Positions 10,469-21,022 of a stretch of DNA of 64,000 nt are shown in pieces. The stretch's first letter is position 1, and each line of letters starts with the position of its first letter. Made by a program: the position numbers and the translations under genes. The notes under the pieces were generated by a model. The model searched no databases. It saw only the letters and a program-made list of their open reading frames with translations, and was not told where the DNA came from. This stretch comes from Isoetes taiwanensis. Lineage: Eukaryota > Streptophyta > Lycopodiopsida > Isoetales > Isoetaceae. Location of the stretch: contig JAJEKV010000030.1 of assembly GCA_021234155.1 (NCBI GenBank), forward strand, positions 12,832,718-12,896,717, given 5' to 3'.

Positions 10469-11080
10469 GTCTTCAAGGTACATTAAAGTAGTTATTTTTT
10501 ATTACTCTCTGCATTTTTCAGATTAATACAAGTGGTCTTATGCATTTTTATATCTTATATGCCAGAACATCAATACATTATATATTGCTGAATAGGTAAT
10601 TCACTCATCATCAGCACCTGTTGAGGTGATCCCATTTATCTCATAACTATTGCACTCAGGAAGCCAAATAAGGTGGATCATAACACGAGTTAGCCGGGGC
10701 AACGAATCTCAGCACCATTAGCTTTGGATTGCAGGTAGGGATCAAGAAGAATACCCCTTATTTGGCAACCAACAAGATCATTTTAGCTCATTGAGCACTT
10801 GATCGCCTCGATGTGGTGCACAGGAGTAGGCGAATAATCCATGGGAGATGAATGACCTCTACCACCGAATGGAGCTGCTTTTATAGTCAAGTAAAATTAT
10901 TGATGCGAATTATTGGTGTGCATTGTGCCACCATTATTGAGCACGTACAAGTATCATGTATACGTACAAGTATAACGCATAATTTGTATGGACATATGTA
11001 TGATGCGTAATCACGTATCTTGGACTTGAGAAGTAGGTAGAAGTCTTTGTGCTTGAGCAAATTAGGTGTGCTTGAAATTA
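10279..11080. repeat. 3'-tail tandem duplication, copy A
   Basis: The segment begins within the last coding part of the DUF7869 pseudogene (GGGACTGCTGGCA...GTGGAGG). It is followed by the sequence around 10608-11080, which is repeated at 11238-11700. Copy A of the internal minus-strand ORF here is broken by stops and an extra segment near 10730-10770. Confidence 0.75.
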
Positions 11081-11705
11081 GGGACTGCTGGCAGAAAAAG
11101 TGGAGGTCGACGATGACAACTAAACAAATTACTCAGGTTCGATACATCAAATAATATTCACTATGCTTATACATCCTTACATATTTCATAAGTGCTTATA
11201 TCATTATATCCTTAATAGGTGCACAAATCATCACTGATTCACTCATCATCAACACCTGCGGAGGTGATGGCATTCAGCTCATAGATCTCGCGCTCAAGTA
11301 TCCAAATAAGGTGGATCACAACACGAGTTAGCCCGAGGCAACGAATCTCAGGAGCATTAGCTTTGGATTGCAGATACTTTCTCACGCAACCAGCAAGATC
11401 ATTGTAGCTCATGGAGCACTTGATGGTTTCGATGTGCTCCGGACGAGTAGGCAAATAGGCCATGGGAGATGCATGACCTATACCACCGAATGGAGCTGCT
11501 TTTATAGTCAAGTAAAATTATTGATGTGAATTATTGGTGTACATTGTAGCGCCATTATTGAGCGTGTACAAGTAGCATGTACACGTACAATTATAATGCA
11601 TAATTTGTATGGATATATGTATCATGCGACCTCATGTATCTTGGGCTCAAGGAGTAGGTGAAAGTATTTGTGCTTGAGCAAATTAGCTGTGCTTGAAATT
11701 CTCAA
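11081..11705. repeat. 3'-tail tandem duplication, copy B
   Basis: Repeats GGGACTGCTGGCA...GTGGAGG at 11081 and the whole of the following noncoding tail, with an internal loss of about 170 bp relative to copy A. The far end, near 11700, may mark the right border of the mobile element. Confidence 0.7.
11239..11511 (-). CDS. Small Alba-like protein (hypothetical)
   Basis: A 90-residue open frame. The 5' end of the frame is a TTG, so the first ATG in frame (about 11463) gives a shorter protein of about 74 residues. TATAAAAG lies just upstream on the minus strand and could be its TATA box. The C-terminal 55 residues (NDLAGCVRKYLQSK, then APEIRCLGLTRVVIHLIWILE, then a beta-rich end) follow the alternating helix-strand pattern of the Alba fold, including a G-L-T-R-V step where Alba has G-x-G-R/K-A. 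The homologous stretch in copy A is broken. The Alba call is by eye and tentative. It converges on the DUF7869 gene and could be a third gene of the element. Confidence 0.35.
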   Translation of the reverse strand: MTIKAAPFGGIGHASPMAYLPTRPEHIETIKCSMSYNDLAGCVRKYLQSKANAPEIRCLGLTRVVIHLIWILEREIYELNAITSAGVDDE

Positions 11706-13650
11706 AATTGTGTTATTCTCTCCAATTAATTAAATCATGCTTGATAGAAACTATTAACCTCAATCCCAAAACAACTGTCGTCTTGCAATGTCGAAAGACC
11801 CTATTAGAAGGCTTCTCCAAGTTTGATACGGCTAAAACTATAAGAAGATAAACTTTAGAGACCACATATTTATGATCTCTTTTTGCCTGTTACCTTAGGA
11901 ACTCTTCACAATCTAGATTGAATGTTCATACTTCACTAGCCTTTAACCATTCCAACCTTGGCACCTAACAAAGTACTTCTATTTACTCAACTATGGAATG
12001 TCTATTCTAGTTCTCGATAAAAAATCATTCATTCATTCTTTCTTTCTTTATGAGTAATTGTAGGTTGATTCTGCTTGCGCAAGACATTTTCAACCATTAT
12101 CTTAGCAAACACATTCTAGGAACTTTCCAGAGAAACCGCTGCCATCAAATATTCTTTGAGGACCCATTATTAACCATGCCTTCCCAAAATTACATTCATA
12201 ATTCCTAAACTTTGCCTATCAATTGAAACCTTTGGATGGGGTTTGACGCTCTTGTTATTTTCAACCCGGTATCTTGTTATTTTCAACCCGGTATTATGCG
12301 GGGAATAAATCGTATAAGCCCCATGATAATAAAGTGGCTCTCATTAAGTTCATAAAATCACAAGCTTATGGCACAAATCTCAATTCTAAGCTTTCAAATA
12401 GGGATCATAATTCTCATTATCTGTTAACCCACATCGCATTGGAGATTGTGAAATGAAGTCATTGTAAGGATTCGGGTCCCTGCCTTGCATTGTGTATCTC
12501 TTCCTTTATATCCATGTATGATCCAAAAGGTCAAGATAAGCAGTTACTTTCCTATTAATCCCATTTTTATTGACCTTCTAGCCCTAGGCATTCTAAAATA
12601 TGACTCCGTGTAAACCATTAGGTTCAACTATATGTGATCCAAGAAAGGATAATGTTTGATGTATAGTCACTGGTATTCTATGCAAGACACATTGGAGCTT
12701 CTAGGAAGCAAATATTATCTGCCATCCAACCAGGGACCTTCAACCCCATGATTTTCAATATTATTTTGTTGTCCTTGGACATTTATTATGACTACCAACT
12801 GCAACATCCTACATTCTATATTTAAGAGATATTACAGGTAGTCTACTCACCATCGGGTCCCGAACTACTTCTGGTTAGTTTGGCAATACACTTTAGGCCA
12901 TTAATATCAGCTTGTGTATAGAGTAAATCATATAAAATTGGGACCATGTTTATAGGACACTTAATTTTTTGGGGGCAAGGTATTGCAACCACTACTTTAG
13001 TAGCCTATGAGATTATTGAACTGCAGACCCCTTCACACCAAGGCTCTTTTGATAGTGCTCGAGGCCTTTGCTGTGTCTATGAATCATGCGGAGGGAAAAA
13101 TCGTGTTGGCCCATAGTTGGTGTATTTACGCTTACTATATTTGTTAAGCGCTCATCTCTTAAGGTCCAAACATAAACTTAAATCCGCCTATAAGTTAAAT
13201 GGCTTATAACTAATCTGTTACCAAGATGGCCTCGATATTTTGACCCTTACTCTTTCTCACGGCAACCCCTACGAGACTCTAATTTCTTGTATCAAAGTAC
13301 TTAGTTTGTAAAGGTGCTAACATATACGAAGTTTATACTTCAAGGCCATGGATCCTCATATATCTATTTAGGGATCACCATTTATTCCTCATCAATGAGA
13401 TAATTCTATACATAGATATAGTTGACCCATATGATGTCACTTTTACATTCCATACATATTTATCTTGACCTCGTTACCCCCCATTCTATAAGAGTACGAA
13501 TATCACAAAAAATGGTTCGCGTCCAAAACATATAATTATACGATTATTTTGTCAAGGTTTTAATATGATTGTGCTTTGTATTTGCGTGTGCGTATGATAG
13601 CGGTATCTACAGAGCGCGCCGTGTGCGTGTGTTAAGTTTTGTGCTATAAA
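11706..13650. other. AT-rich DNA, no gene recognised
   Basis: No coding frame with coding sense seen. It holds a 22-bp tandem duplication at 12251-12294. The remainder is unremarkable. Confidence 0.6.
12251..12294. repeat. 22-bp tandem duplication
   Basis: CTTGTTATTTTCAACCCGGTAT occurs twice with no spacer: 12251-12272 and 12273-12294. Confidence 0.9.
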
Positions 13651-13820
13651 CCATTGGTTTGGTTTGGTGTATGCGTGTTCTTGGACATGCATGCATAGTA
13701 TCTTTTGTGAACCATTGGTTTAGTTTGGTGCATGCATGTTCTTGGACATGCATGCATAGTATCTTCTGTGAACCATTGGTTTGGTTTGGTGCATGCGTGT
13801 TCTTGGACATGCATGATATG
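13651..13820. repeat. 61-bp minisatellite, about three copies
   Basis: Copies start at CCATTGGTTT at 13651, 13712 and 13773. They differ by a few substitutions and contain GGACATGCATGCATAG, a partly palindromic core. The third copy is cut short. Long chance open frames on both strands here come from the repeat. Confidence 0.9.
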
Positions 13821-14395
13821 GCCTGCTGTTCTTGGCCCCAGCCATCTCTTGTGTGTGTGATATTCGAAGTTTTTTTATCATGGAGTTTTTTGTTGCGAAG
13901 GCAACCATGCTAATTCTTTATGTGCAGACAGTATTAGGTATGGTTCCGAGCCTTTCAATCCATGCCTATATTATTTGTATAGTATATTCAATCGGTTTTC
14001 AAAGGTTTGTCTTTGGTGCATTCAATTGGTTTTTGCAAGTCTGTGGCTTATTTGAGCAAGGCATTCCCTTACTATATGCTGAGCATATGAAACTCCAAGC
14101 CCCTGCATAATCTGTTGGCAGGGCATGTAACTGTAATTCCACTCTGAATTCCATAAGCCCATCGAAATGGCATGCAAATCTGTGTTGTTTTGCGGAAAAA
14201 GTAACCAGATAGGGTCCCTTCAACAAACCTAAAGTCGAAAATAGACATCAAAAGATTTTTTTATTGTAATGAAGGAATGTCTGTTTTTTAAGCCCGCCTT
14301 TATTAATCTCATTGTTTTTTCCTTGGTCCTTATTTTGCATCTTCAAGTCTCAAATTATTAATGTCAATGTAAATTACCTTGGCAAAATGACTATA

Positions 14396-14905
14396 GGCAC
14401 AATGATGCTTCGTAACTCAACACACATTTCCCACATACATTTCCCACACACATTTCGTACATATTTCGTACAAATACAACAAATTAAACAATTGAAATGG
14501 TTATTAACAAACTGAATTAAACCCCCCAAACCCCCCAATTGTTTTGCTGATATTCGTACAGGGCGTCCAACGGAGGCAAGGAGCTCTAATACATATGCCC
14601 GTATTCCTAACTGACAGTTCACTGAAACTTGCTAAAAAATGAGTTGCGCCTAACAATGGCCAAGCTCACCCGAAATCGACATCCTACGGTCCAAGCCTTC
14701 CACTGGACGCCCTGTACGAATATCAACAAAAATAATTGGGGGGTTTGGGGGGTTTAACTCAATGGTTTAGTTTGTTAATAGCTATTTCAATGGTTAATGT
14801 GTTATTTTTGTACGGAATATGTACGGAATGTGTGCGAAATATGTGGAAAATGTGTGGGGAATGTGTGTGGGAAATGTGTGTTGAGTTACGAAGCATCATT
14901 GTGCC
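14396..14905. mobile_element. 510-bp long-terminal-inverted-repeat element (Mutator-like candidate)
   Basis: Left arm 14396 to about 14571 and right arm about 14710-14905 are inverted copies of roughly 175-195 bp, beginning GGCACAATGATGCTTCG. Inner parts include CACACATTTCC tracts and two CCCCCC runs. The nine bases left of the element (ATGACTATA) match the nine to the right (ACAACTTTA) at six positions, which would suit a degenerate 9-bp target duplication as in Mutator-like elements. No coding frame inside, so non-autonomous. Confidence 0.65.
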
Positions 14906-16208
14906 ACAACTTTAATGAAGGAACTTGGAAAAGTTAATTTGACTACCTAAGATTTTCTAGACCAATTCATTCCTTCCCAGCTTATAATGCTGATTTAAAC
15001 CACTTTCATCTACAATATTTCGGATGGTTAAGCTTCCATTATATGTTATTCCATCTTTTTCCACAATATCCTAGGGATCAAAAGATATGTTAGTGTTACT
15101 CTAGTTATTCCCCTAAATTATACTCTTTTCATGCCTCTATCATTAAGTTATAACTACTAGAGATAGTCAAATTCAAACGATTAAGATAGTTTGAATGCTT
15201 ATATCTTAGAATCCCTACCTAATCCAGTATGTTCAAATACAAGTATATCATTATGCGCATTTTCACAACCTCATCAAATGGTATTTCGCTCATCCTTTAT
15301 GAATGCTTAAGTATTCCAAATAGCATAAAACCAGACGTTGAAGTCAAACATCTTTGATATCACCATTGTTATGATATTTCATGCTATTTGATCTTTCCAA
15401 TATTCATGATTGATACTTTGTTGTTATGGCACATGATAATATTGATGAGCCCTCATAAGTCAAAAATCAAAGGCAATTCAATCACATGGCTACATAGCTA
15501 TATTGATACCATATCATAGGCTCCCAAATAGCCACAAGTATAATACATGTGTATTACTTTGTACAATCTTGCTTTGGACTCTAATCAGAATCCACTCCAG
15601 TATTATAAACGGGTGGATATTCATGCACAATATATTTATTTCAATTACATCAGACATGTTTCACAAGCCACTGATCTTGTGCCATAGATATGTTGTGGTT
15701 TGAACACCACACTTGTCAAAGTTACGACCAATCCTCATAGGTAAACCCTAATTTAAACTATCCATAATTTAGGGAGTAATTTCTAAAGTATGGTACTCTA
15801 ACCCACACCGCTAGTAAAAACGTATTGAATGCATTCCTTCGCAACTCTAAACTTAATTCTCTCAATATATCGTACAGACTTAGAACTAAGGGTTCTATTG
15901 TAACAGTCCTGCGAAGTTAGGGACCAGTATTGTACAAGGTAGTTGTACATAAATACATGAAGACACACGTATGGCATATATCTATTTAGCAAAGGTTTTT
16001 CCAAAGAGGGATTTTTAAAAGAGGGCTTTTGGGGACATGACTGAGAGGATTTTGGAGCTTTGTGGTCCTGAGGAGGAGGCCAGAGGATTGCATCAGAGCT
16101 TGAAGAGACCGCATCAAATCTTCTTTTTTCAGGTGGGGTTTGATTTTAATTGATGGGATTCCATGCGATTGCATATGCTGGCAGGATTAGAGATTTATAA
16201 GGCTGTCT
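14906..16208. other. AT-rich DNA, no gene recognised
   Basis: No motif or repeat of note. Short open frames on either strand look random. Confidence 0.6.
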
Positions 16209-17625
16209 GTGATTGATCTTCGGAGTGCCTACAATCTTATTTGGATCCGGGAGAGTGATGAATGGAAAACAACCTTTCGTACTCGGTATGGCCATTTTGA
16301 GTACACAGTTATGTCGTTTGGACTTATCAATGCTCCCGCAGTATTCCAGCATATGGCCAATGATGTTTTTCGAGAGTTCTTAGACACTTTTGTTATCATC
16401 TATTTGGATGATATTCTTATTTATTCTAAGACTCTTGAAGAACATGAGAGGCATGTTCGATAGGTCCTTCAGAAGCTTCGTGAGCATGGGTTATATGTCA
16501 AACTTGAGAAGTGTCAGTTCGAGCAGGATAATGTGGAGTTCCTTGGCTATCGCATCACTCCACATGGAGTCTCTATGGACCCCGAAAAGGTCAGCACTAT
16601 TCTGGAGTGGCAAACACCTTCATCCGTTCGAGATGTTCAGTGTTTTCTTAGGTTTGCCAATTTCTGTCGGCGTTTCATTCGGGATTATTCAGAGATTGCC
16701 CTTCCTTTGATATGCCTCACGGTTAATAACGTGCCATTTGAATGGACTTGTGATGTTCCACGTATTTATACGCCCTTTTGGGTACATGACACGTCACTAT
16801 GAATAATTAATGCACATCATTAATTATTCCACCTTAATAATTAATGATGTGCATTAATTATTCATAGTGACGTGTCATGTATTTATACCCAAAAGGGCAT
16901 ATAAATACGTGGAACGTCACAGGACTGTGGAAGCAGAATCTGCTTTCGTTACCCTAAAGCATGCCTTCACCACGGCGCCAGTTCTTGCTCATGCAGATCC
17001 TTTGTGCCCATATGTTATCGAAGCAGATGCTTCTAATTTCGCGCTTGGTGGGATCCTGTCACAGGAGGGGGATGACCATTTGCATCCAATCACTTATCAC
17101 TCAAGGAAGTTTCAGGTTGCTGAAATCAACTATCCCATTTATGACAAAGAGTTGTTGGTGATAGTGGATTCTTTCGAGGAGTGGAGACGTTTCCGGGAAG
17201 GATCTCCTTATAAGGCCACAATCTACACAGATCATCGAACAGAATCTAGAGTACTTTCAGTCTGCTCGAGTGCTCAACCATCGCCAGGCCCGGTGGCATA
17301 CTCAAGTATTATCTCAGATTGATTTCTGATCAAGTACCATCCTGGATCCCTCCAAGGGAAGCCTGATGCCTTGTCTCGACGCTCTTACCTTGAGCCCAAG
17401 CTAGGTGATCCTGCATTTGACCAGCAATCACAGGTTATTCTAGGGCCTGATCGGTTCCAGCTTATGGCCCTCACTTTGTTCAAGAGGCCTCATGATACGG
17501 CCTTGTTGGAGTCTGTTCGAGCATCTCTGCCTTTCGATCCATTGGCTCAAGATGTATTCTCACACCTTGGCTCTGCATCATCTTCTCAGCAAATGCAATC
17601 AGACTATGATCGTTTTGAGGTTTGA
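16209..17625 (+). pseudogene. Ty3/gypsy reverse transcriptase-RNase H fragment
   Basis: Frames run from [12 protein letters not shown] through YLDD (reverse transcriptase catalytic motif, about 16405-16416) to VEFLGYRITPHGVSMDPEK, then FLRFANFCRRFIRDYS. After the MITE at 16749-16921 come EAESAFVTLKHAF and ADASNFALGGIL (RNase H Asp), ending near SRRSYLEPK and a further 80 residues. Flanking protease, integrase and LTRs are absent. Stops at 16461-16463 and 17322, and a frame break, show decay. The GVSMDP...RRFIRDYS wording is closer to Sushi-, Tf1- and Tcn1-like gypsy elements of fungi and animals than to the plant chromovirus at 40967-43375. Tcn1-like elements are reported from seedless plants. 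Confidence 0.85.
16749..16921. mobile_element. 173-bp foldback MITE with 5-bp target duplication
   Basis: The whole element is an almost perfect hairpin: the left half ends near 16831 and the right half mirrors it, with a loop of about 7 bases. It is flanked by GGACT on both sides (16744-16748 and 16922-16926). Deleting the element plus one GGACT restores the retrotransposon frame (FEWT to VEAES). It inserted after the host copy was formed. Confidence 0.9.
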
Positions 17626-19800
17626 GATGGACTCCTGTTGTTATGTTGCCTTCTTGTCATACAATTCCTTCAAGTGCCACTTGATCGCACTCCGCAATTT
17701 GGAACCTGATGTTGCCTCTACAAAGCTCGTGGAAGTAGTTGATTGCTAACACTTCTCTACTGTTTGGTACCAAACCTTTGACCATCCCTACTTGTGCATC
17801 TCCATGATGAGTAAGGCATCATAACACTCCTGCCTGATGGCTATGCTGGTGGAGGAGGATAGATCCTTATATCTATCTTTGAAGCTTGACTCTTGAGTTG
17901 AAGTTTCTGCCCTATATCTATTCTTGTCCTTAGATAGCATGATCATTGAATTGAACTCTTTTTCTTTGAAGCTGCTCCGGTTGCTATCTTTGTCATTAAG
18001 GTGTCGAATGCTTCAATCTTTGGCCTCGAGGTCTCTTCTGTCAAAGATACTCAGCTTTGGTTTGAGGTTGCGGCTGAGGTTCCTGAAGATGTCTAGCCGT
18101 TCCTCTTTTTGTTGTCAGGCATACTCATGTTGTACAGTCGTCAAGTGTTGTCACTGCCATAAGAGCTAGAGTTGTATCCCGAGGATGTCCTTGTGCAAAA
18201 CCTAACTGCTGGGGCACTACAGAACTTGACGTGACTCTCATTGTTGCTTAGTCTAACATTGTGTTGGACGATCAGTTGTGTACTTAAGGGCACTTCTAAA
18301 GTGTTTGGAGTAGAAACTTTGCGTGGTCTCTAGTCATTCTTTCCTCGTACATGTTCGTCTATTTGAAATAAGACGGTTGAATCTTGGTTTTGGGCTATAA
18401 TTTTGCTTCTTTGCTTCATCCTTGTGCAGTCGAAGTGATGGAGTTTCTTGAATAGAAGTCGTCATCTCCCAAGGTGATGTTTGCTTGTTGAAGGTCGTCT
18501 GTATCTGCCTAAAAGATTCTAAACTAACATAGTACTCGTAAATGGTGCAAGAACAACTAGGGTTCTGCATTAAGTGTGAGTATCTGACATTTATAATACA
18601 CATATATACATTTAATTGGGATTTTAATTCATCCACTTTTTTTAATTTAACAAAGAGCTATACTTAAATAATTATACTCCTTTAGGTTTTCTCCTCCATC
18701 TATCTCACTCGAATTCGTCGTTCCAAATTATGAAGAATGTTCTTTGATGTGCACCCTTGAATGGAAATGCTCCTACTTCAATGCCTTGCCCGTTGCGTGA
18801 TATGGTGGTTGTTTGACATCCCTATATGAGATGTGCAATTTCAAAGTCGAAGATATGCAATGCCATCGATCATTTGAGTAGGATCACCTGGTCGATAAAG
18901 TTGCACGCATTCAAAACTCTGGGAGAGCGATTAGCAGGTACATTATCTCTACTTAGGAGGTTGAATTCCTAATGAAAAACAAGAATTCCATTGTCTGCCA
19001 AGAAAGATCAGTAACATCTGAGGGTTGCTCTTGTTGCTTTGAACTTTCTACAGATCCGAGATGCACTCCATGTGCTTGGAAGTGTGTTCGTCATCATGTA
19101 TATGTCATAACTCGTTGTGGTCTCCTTTGAGTGATTTGTAGCTACTGGCTCGGTCGGCTCCTCCATCCTTTAGGTTTGGTCCATCGCAGCTACTTGGCTG
19201 ACGTATTGAAGTCATCTTTCCTTTGGTTCCTAGACAAATCTAGATCTGGAACTCTTACTTGGGCAGAATATCCTCCTCCTTGATCTGGCTTCAGATGCTG
19301 ACATAGGCTTCCAAATTGGAGATGATCTTCTCGTGATGTGCATCTCCTCTCGCTCCTCCATTATGAACTCTTGTTTTCGAGGTCGATGAAGTCTTCAAGG
19401 TCTTCCTACTGGTGCAAGAGAACTATGAGCTCGTCATGGTCGGCCTTGAATACTCATGTTGTCTAGCTTGGCTGCTCCTTTGTTTATATTGCCCGACATC
19501 TGCTCGAGTTATTAGGCTGCAAGATATGATCCTCCCTTTGATTAGTATACATTCCTGTGTGTGACGCTATGGATTCTCCATCTCATATAAGATTATCCTC
19601 CTGAACCTAGGTTCTTAAAGCTAAGATAGGCATATACATCTGACATACTCCTAACTATGTATGTTTTTGCCTTGTGCTCTTCTCATTCAAAGCTCGTGCA
19701 TGTTGAAATCGATGAAGATGTCGAGGTCCTCTTGCTGGTGTGAGCTCATGAGTATGGCTCTTGTAGTTGTTTGGGCAAGATGGTAAGGTCATAGACTTGC
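17626..19800. other. No recognised gene
   Basis: No clear coding frame. A short plus-strand frame at 17924-18169 is leucine/serine rich and not recognised. The stretch is probably decayed repetitive DNA. Confidence 0.5.
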
Positions 19801-20255
19801 TACCAAGTGGTTAGCTGTTTGAATCCTTCAATTATAGACAAAAAATCAATAATCAACATTACTCATGAGTTACACTTGAAGGCATTTTGGGCTTGCCAAC
19901 AGAGTCGCTCTAGTCCAACTCTGGAGTGATTATTTAGGGAATTTCAAGATGTTATCCGGGCTCTAGTGCAACTTTGGAGTGACTATTTTGGGAATTTCAA
20001 GATGTGATCCTAGCTAAATTGTGCAACTCTGGAGTGACTATTTTGGGAATTTCAAGATGTTATCTTAGCTAAATTAATGTTTTAGAGACAACTCTGGAGT
20101 GATTCCTCTTGCTACCAAGTGGTTAGGTGTTCGAATCCTTCAATTATAGATGAAAAAATTCTGAATTATGGACGAAAAAAATCTAACCTAAAAAAAAATC
20201 AACAATCAACATTACTCATGAGTTGCACTTGGAGGCATTTTGGGCTTGTCAACAT
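19801..20255. repeat. Complex repeat: four-unit tandem array between direct repeats
   Basis: CAACT(C/T)TGGAGTGA units start near 19916, 19969, 20024 and 20089 (spacing 53, 55 and 65 bp), each followed by GGAATTTCAAGATG in the first three. The array is flanked by a direct repeat beginning GCTACCAAGTGGTTAG at 19801 and 20111. The right copy carries an insertion of A/T-rich sequence. Confidence 0.75.
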
Positions 20256-21022
20256 GGAAGCATTGTAATTACTTAGCAAGTTAGGAATTAAAGAAAATGG
20301 CGAGTACAAGGGTAAAGCTGTTTGGTCTAGAACGACTTACCCTTACAATATAACAAGTGGGGAGCCGATTGTCTTTGGCGTTTCACCATTATTTTATCGG
20401 TGTAGGCAGTCATCAAGAATCAGAGGACCCAACGTGATTCCAGATTATTGATGCAGTGGACGTGGTTGCATCAAATTGCAGTACCGGAAAAGAATGCAAC
20501 CTAACTGTTATATTGGTTATGTTTGATTAGGTTATTATATTAAAACCCAAAGAACATTAATCCATGACAGAGGTGTTTGATAATGCCAACTAACTTAGGT
20601 TTCGAGGAAACTCTTTTCATAATCCAAGATATAGCGGATAAGCAATTTGGAATGATCATGCAATGGTAAATGAAATTTCCACGCATTTCTTTTCCAAAAT
20701 CCAAAGCATCGAGCACATAGAATAAGCAGAAGCCGAAAAAAAAAGCATGTAACAAAACTTGCATGCATAAATTCCGTTTGGATTGGACATTCAAGCAACT
20801 TTTCAGCCAATTAGTTCTGGCACAGCAAAGGACTACGGAGCCTGCACCGTCAGAAGCTTGAAGCGAGCCATTCATCTATTACATGTAGGTTAGCTTCCTT
20901 ACCATCATTCTAGCCTAATTTGCCAAAAGCTCGTAGACTTAGATTTGGAACTTTAGGCATCCGTTGAATTGAAGCCGTTTAGAGCCCAGTAAATTGGCTT
21001 GAAATGTTCTGTGTTTCGTTCA
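20256..21022. other. Upstream region of the BTB/NPH3 gene
   Basis: No gene is seen on the plus strand. A minus-strand frame at 20875-20540 is not recognised and has no coding sense to me. Confidence 0.5.

Noticed and set aside
11239-11511. TTG as a true start codon of the Alba-like ORF
   Set aside because: TTG is not expected as a start in plants. The first ATG in frame is preferred.
1841-11705. Endogenous giant-virus insertion, suggested by the methylase and ParB domains
   Set aside because: No capsid, polymerase or other viral core gene is present, the genes have predicted introns, and the DUF7869 partner is more typical of a transposon.
13607-13913. Two-strand ORFs with repeated MHAR and HACSWTC text
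   Set aside because: Produced by the 61-bp minisatellite.
20540-20875. Minus-strand ORF upstream of the BTB/NPH3 gene
   Set aside because: No coding character, no conserved motif and no start context.
20999-21022. TTG start for the BTB/NPH3 gene
   Set aside because: An in-frame ATG at 21023 follows eight codons later, and a better-context ATG at 21044.
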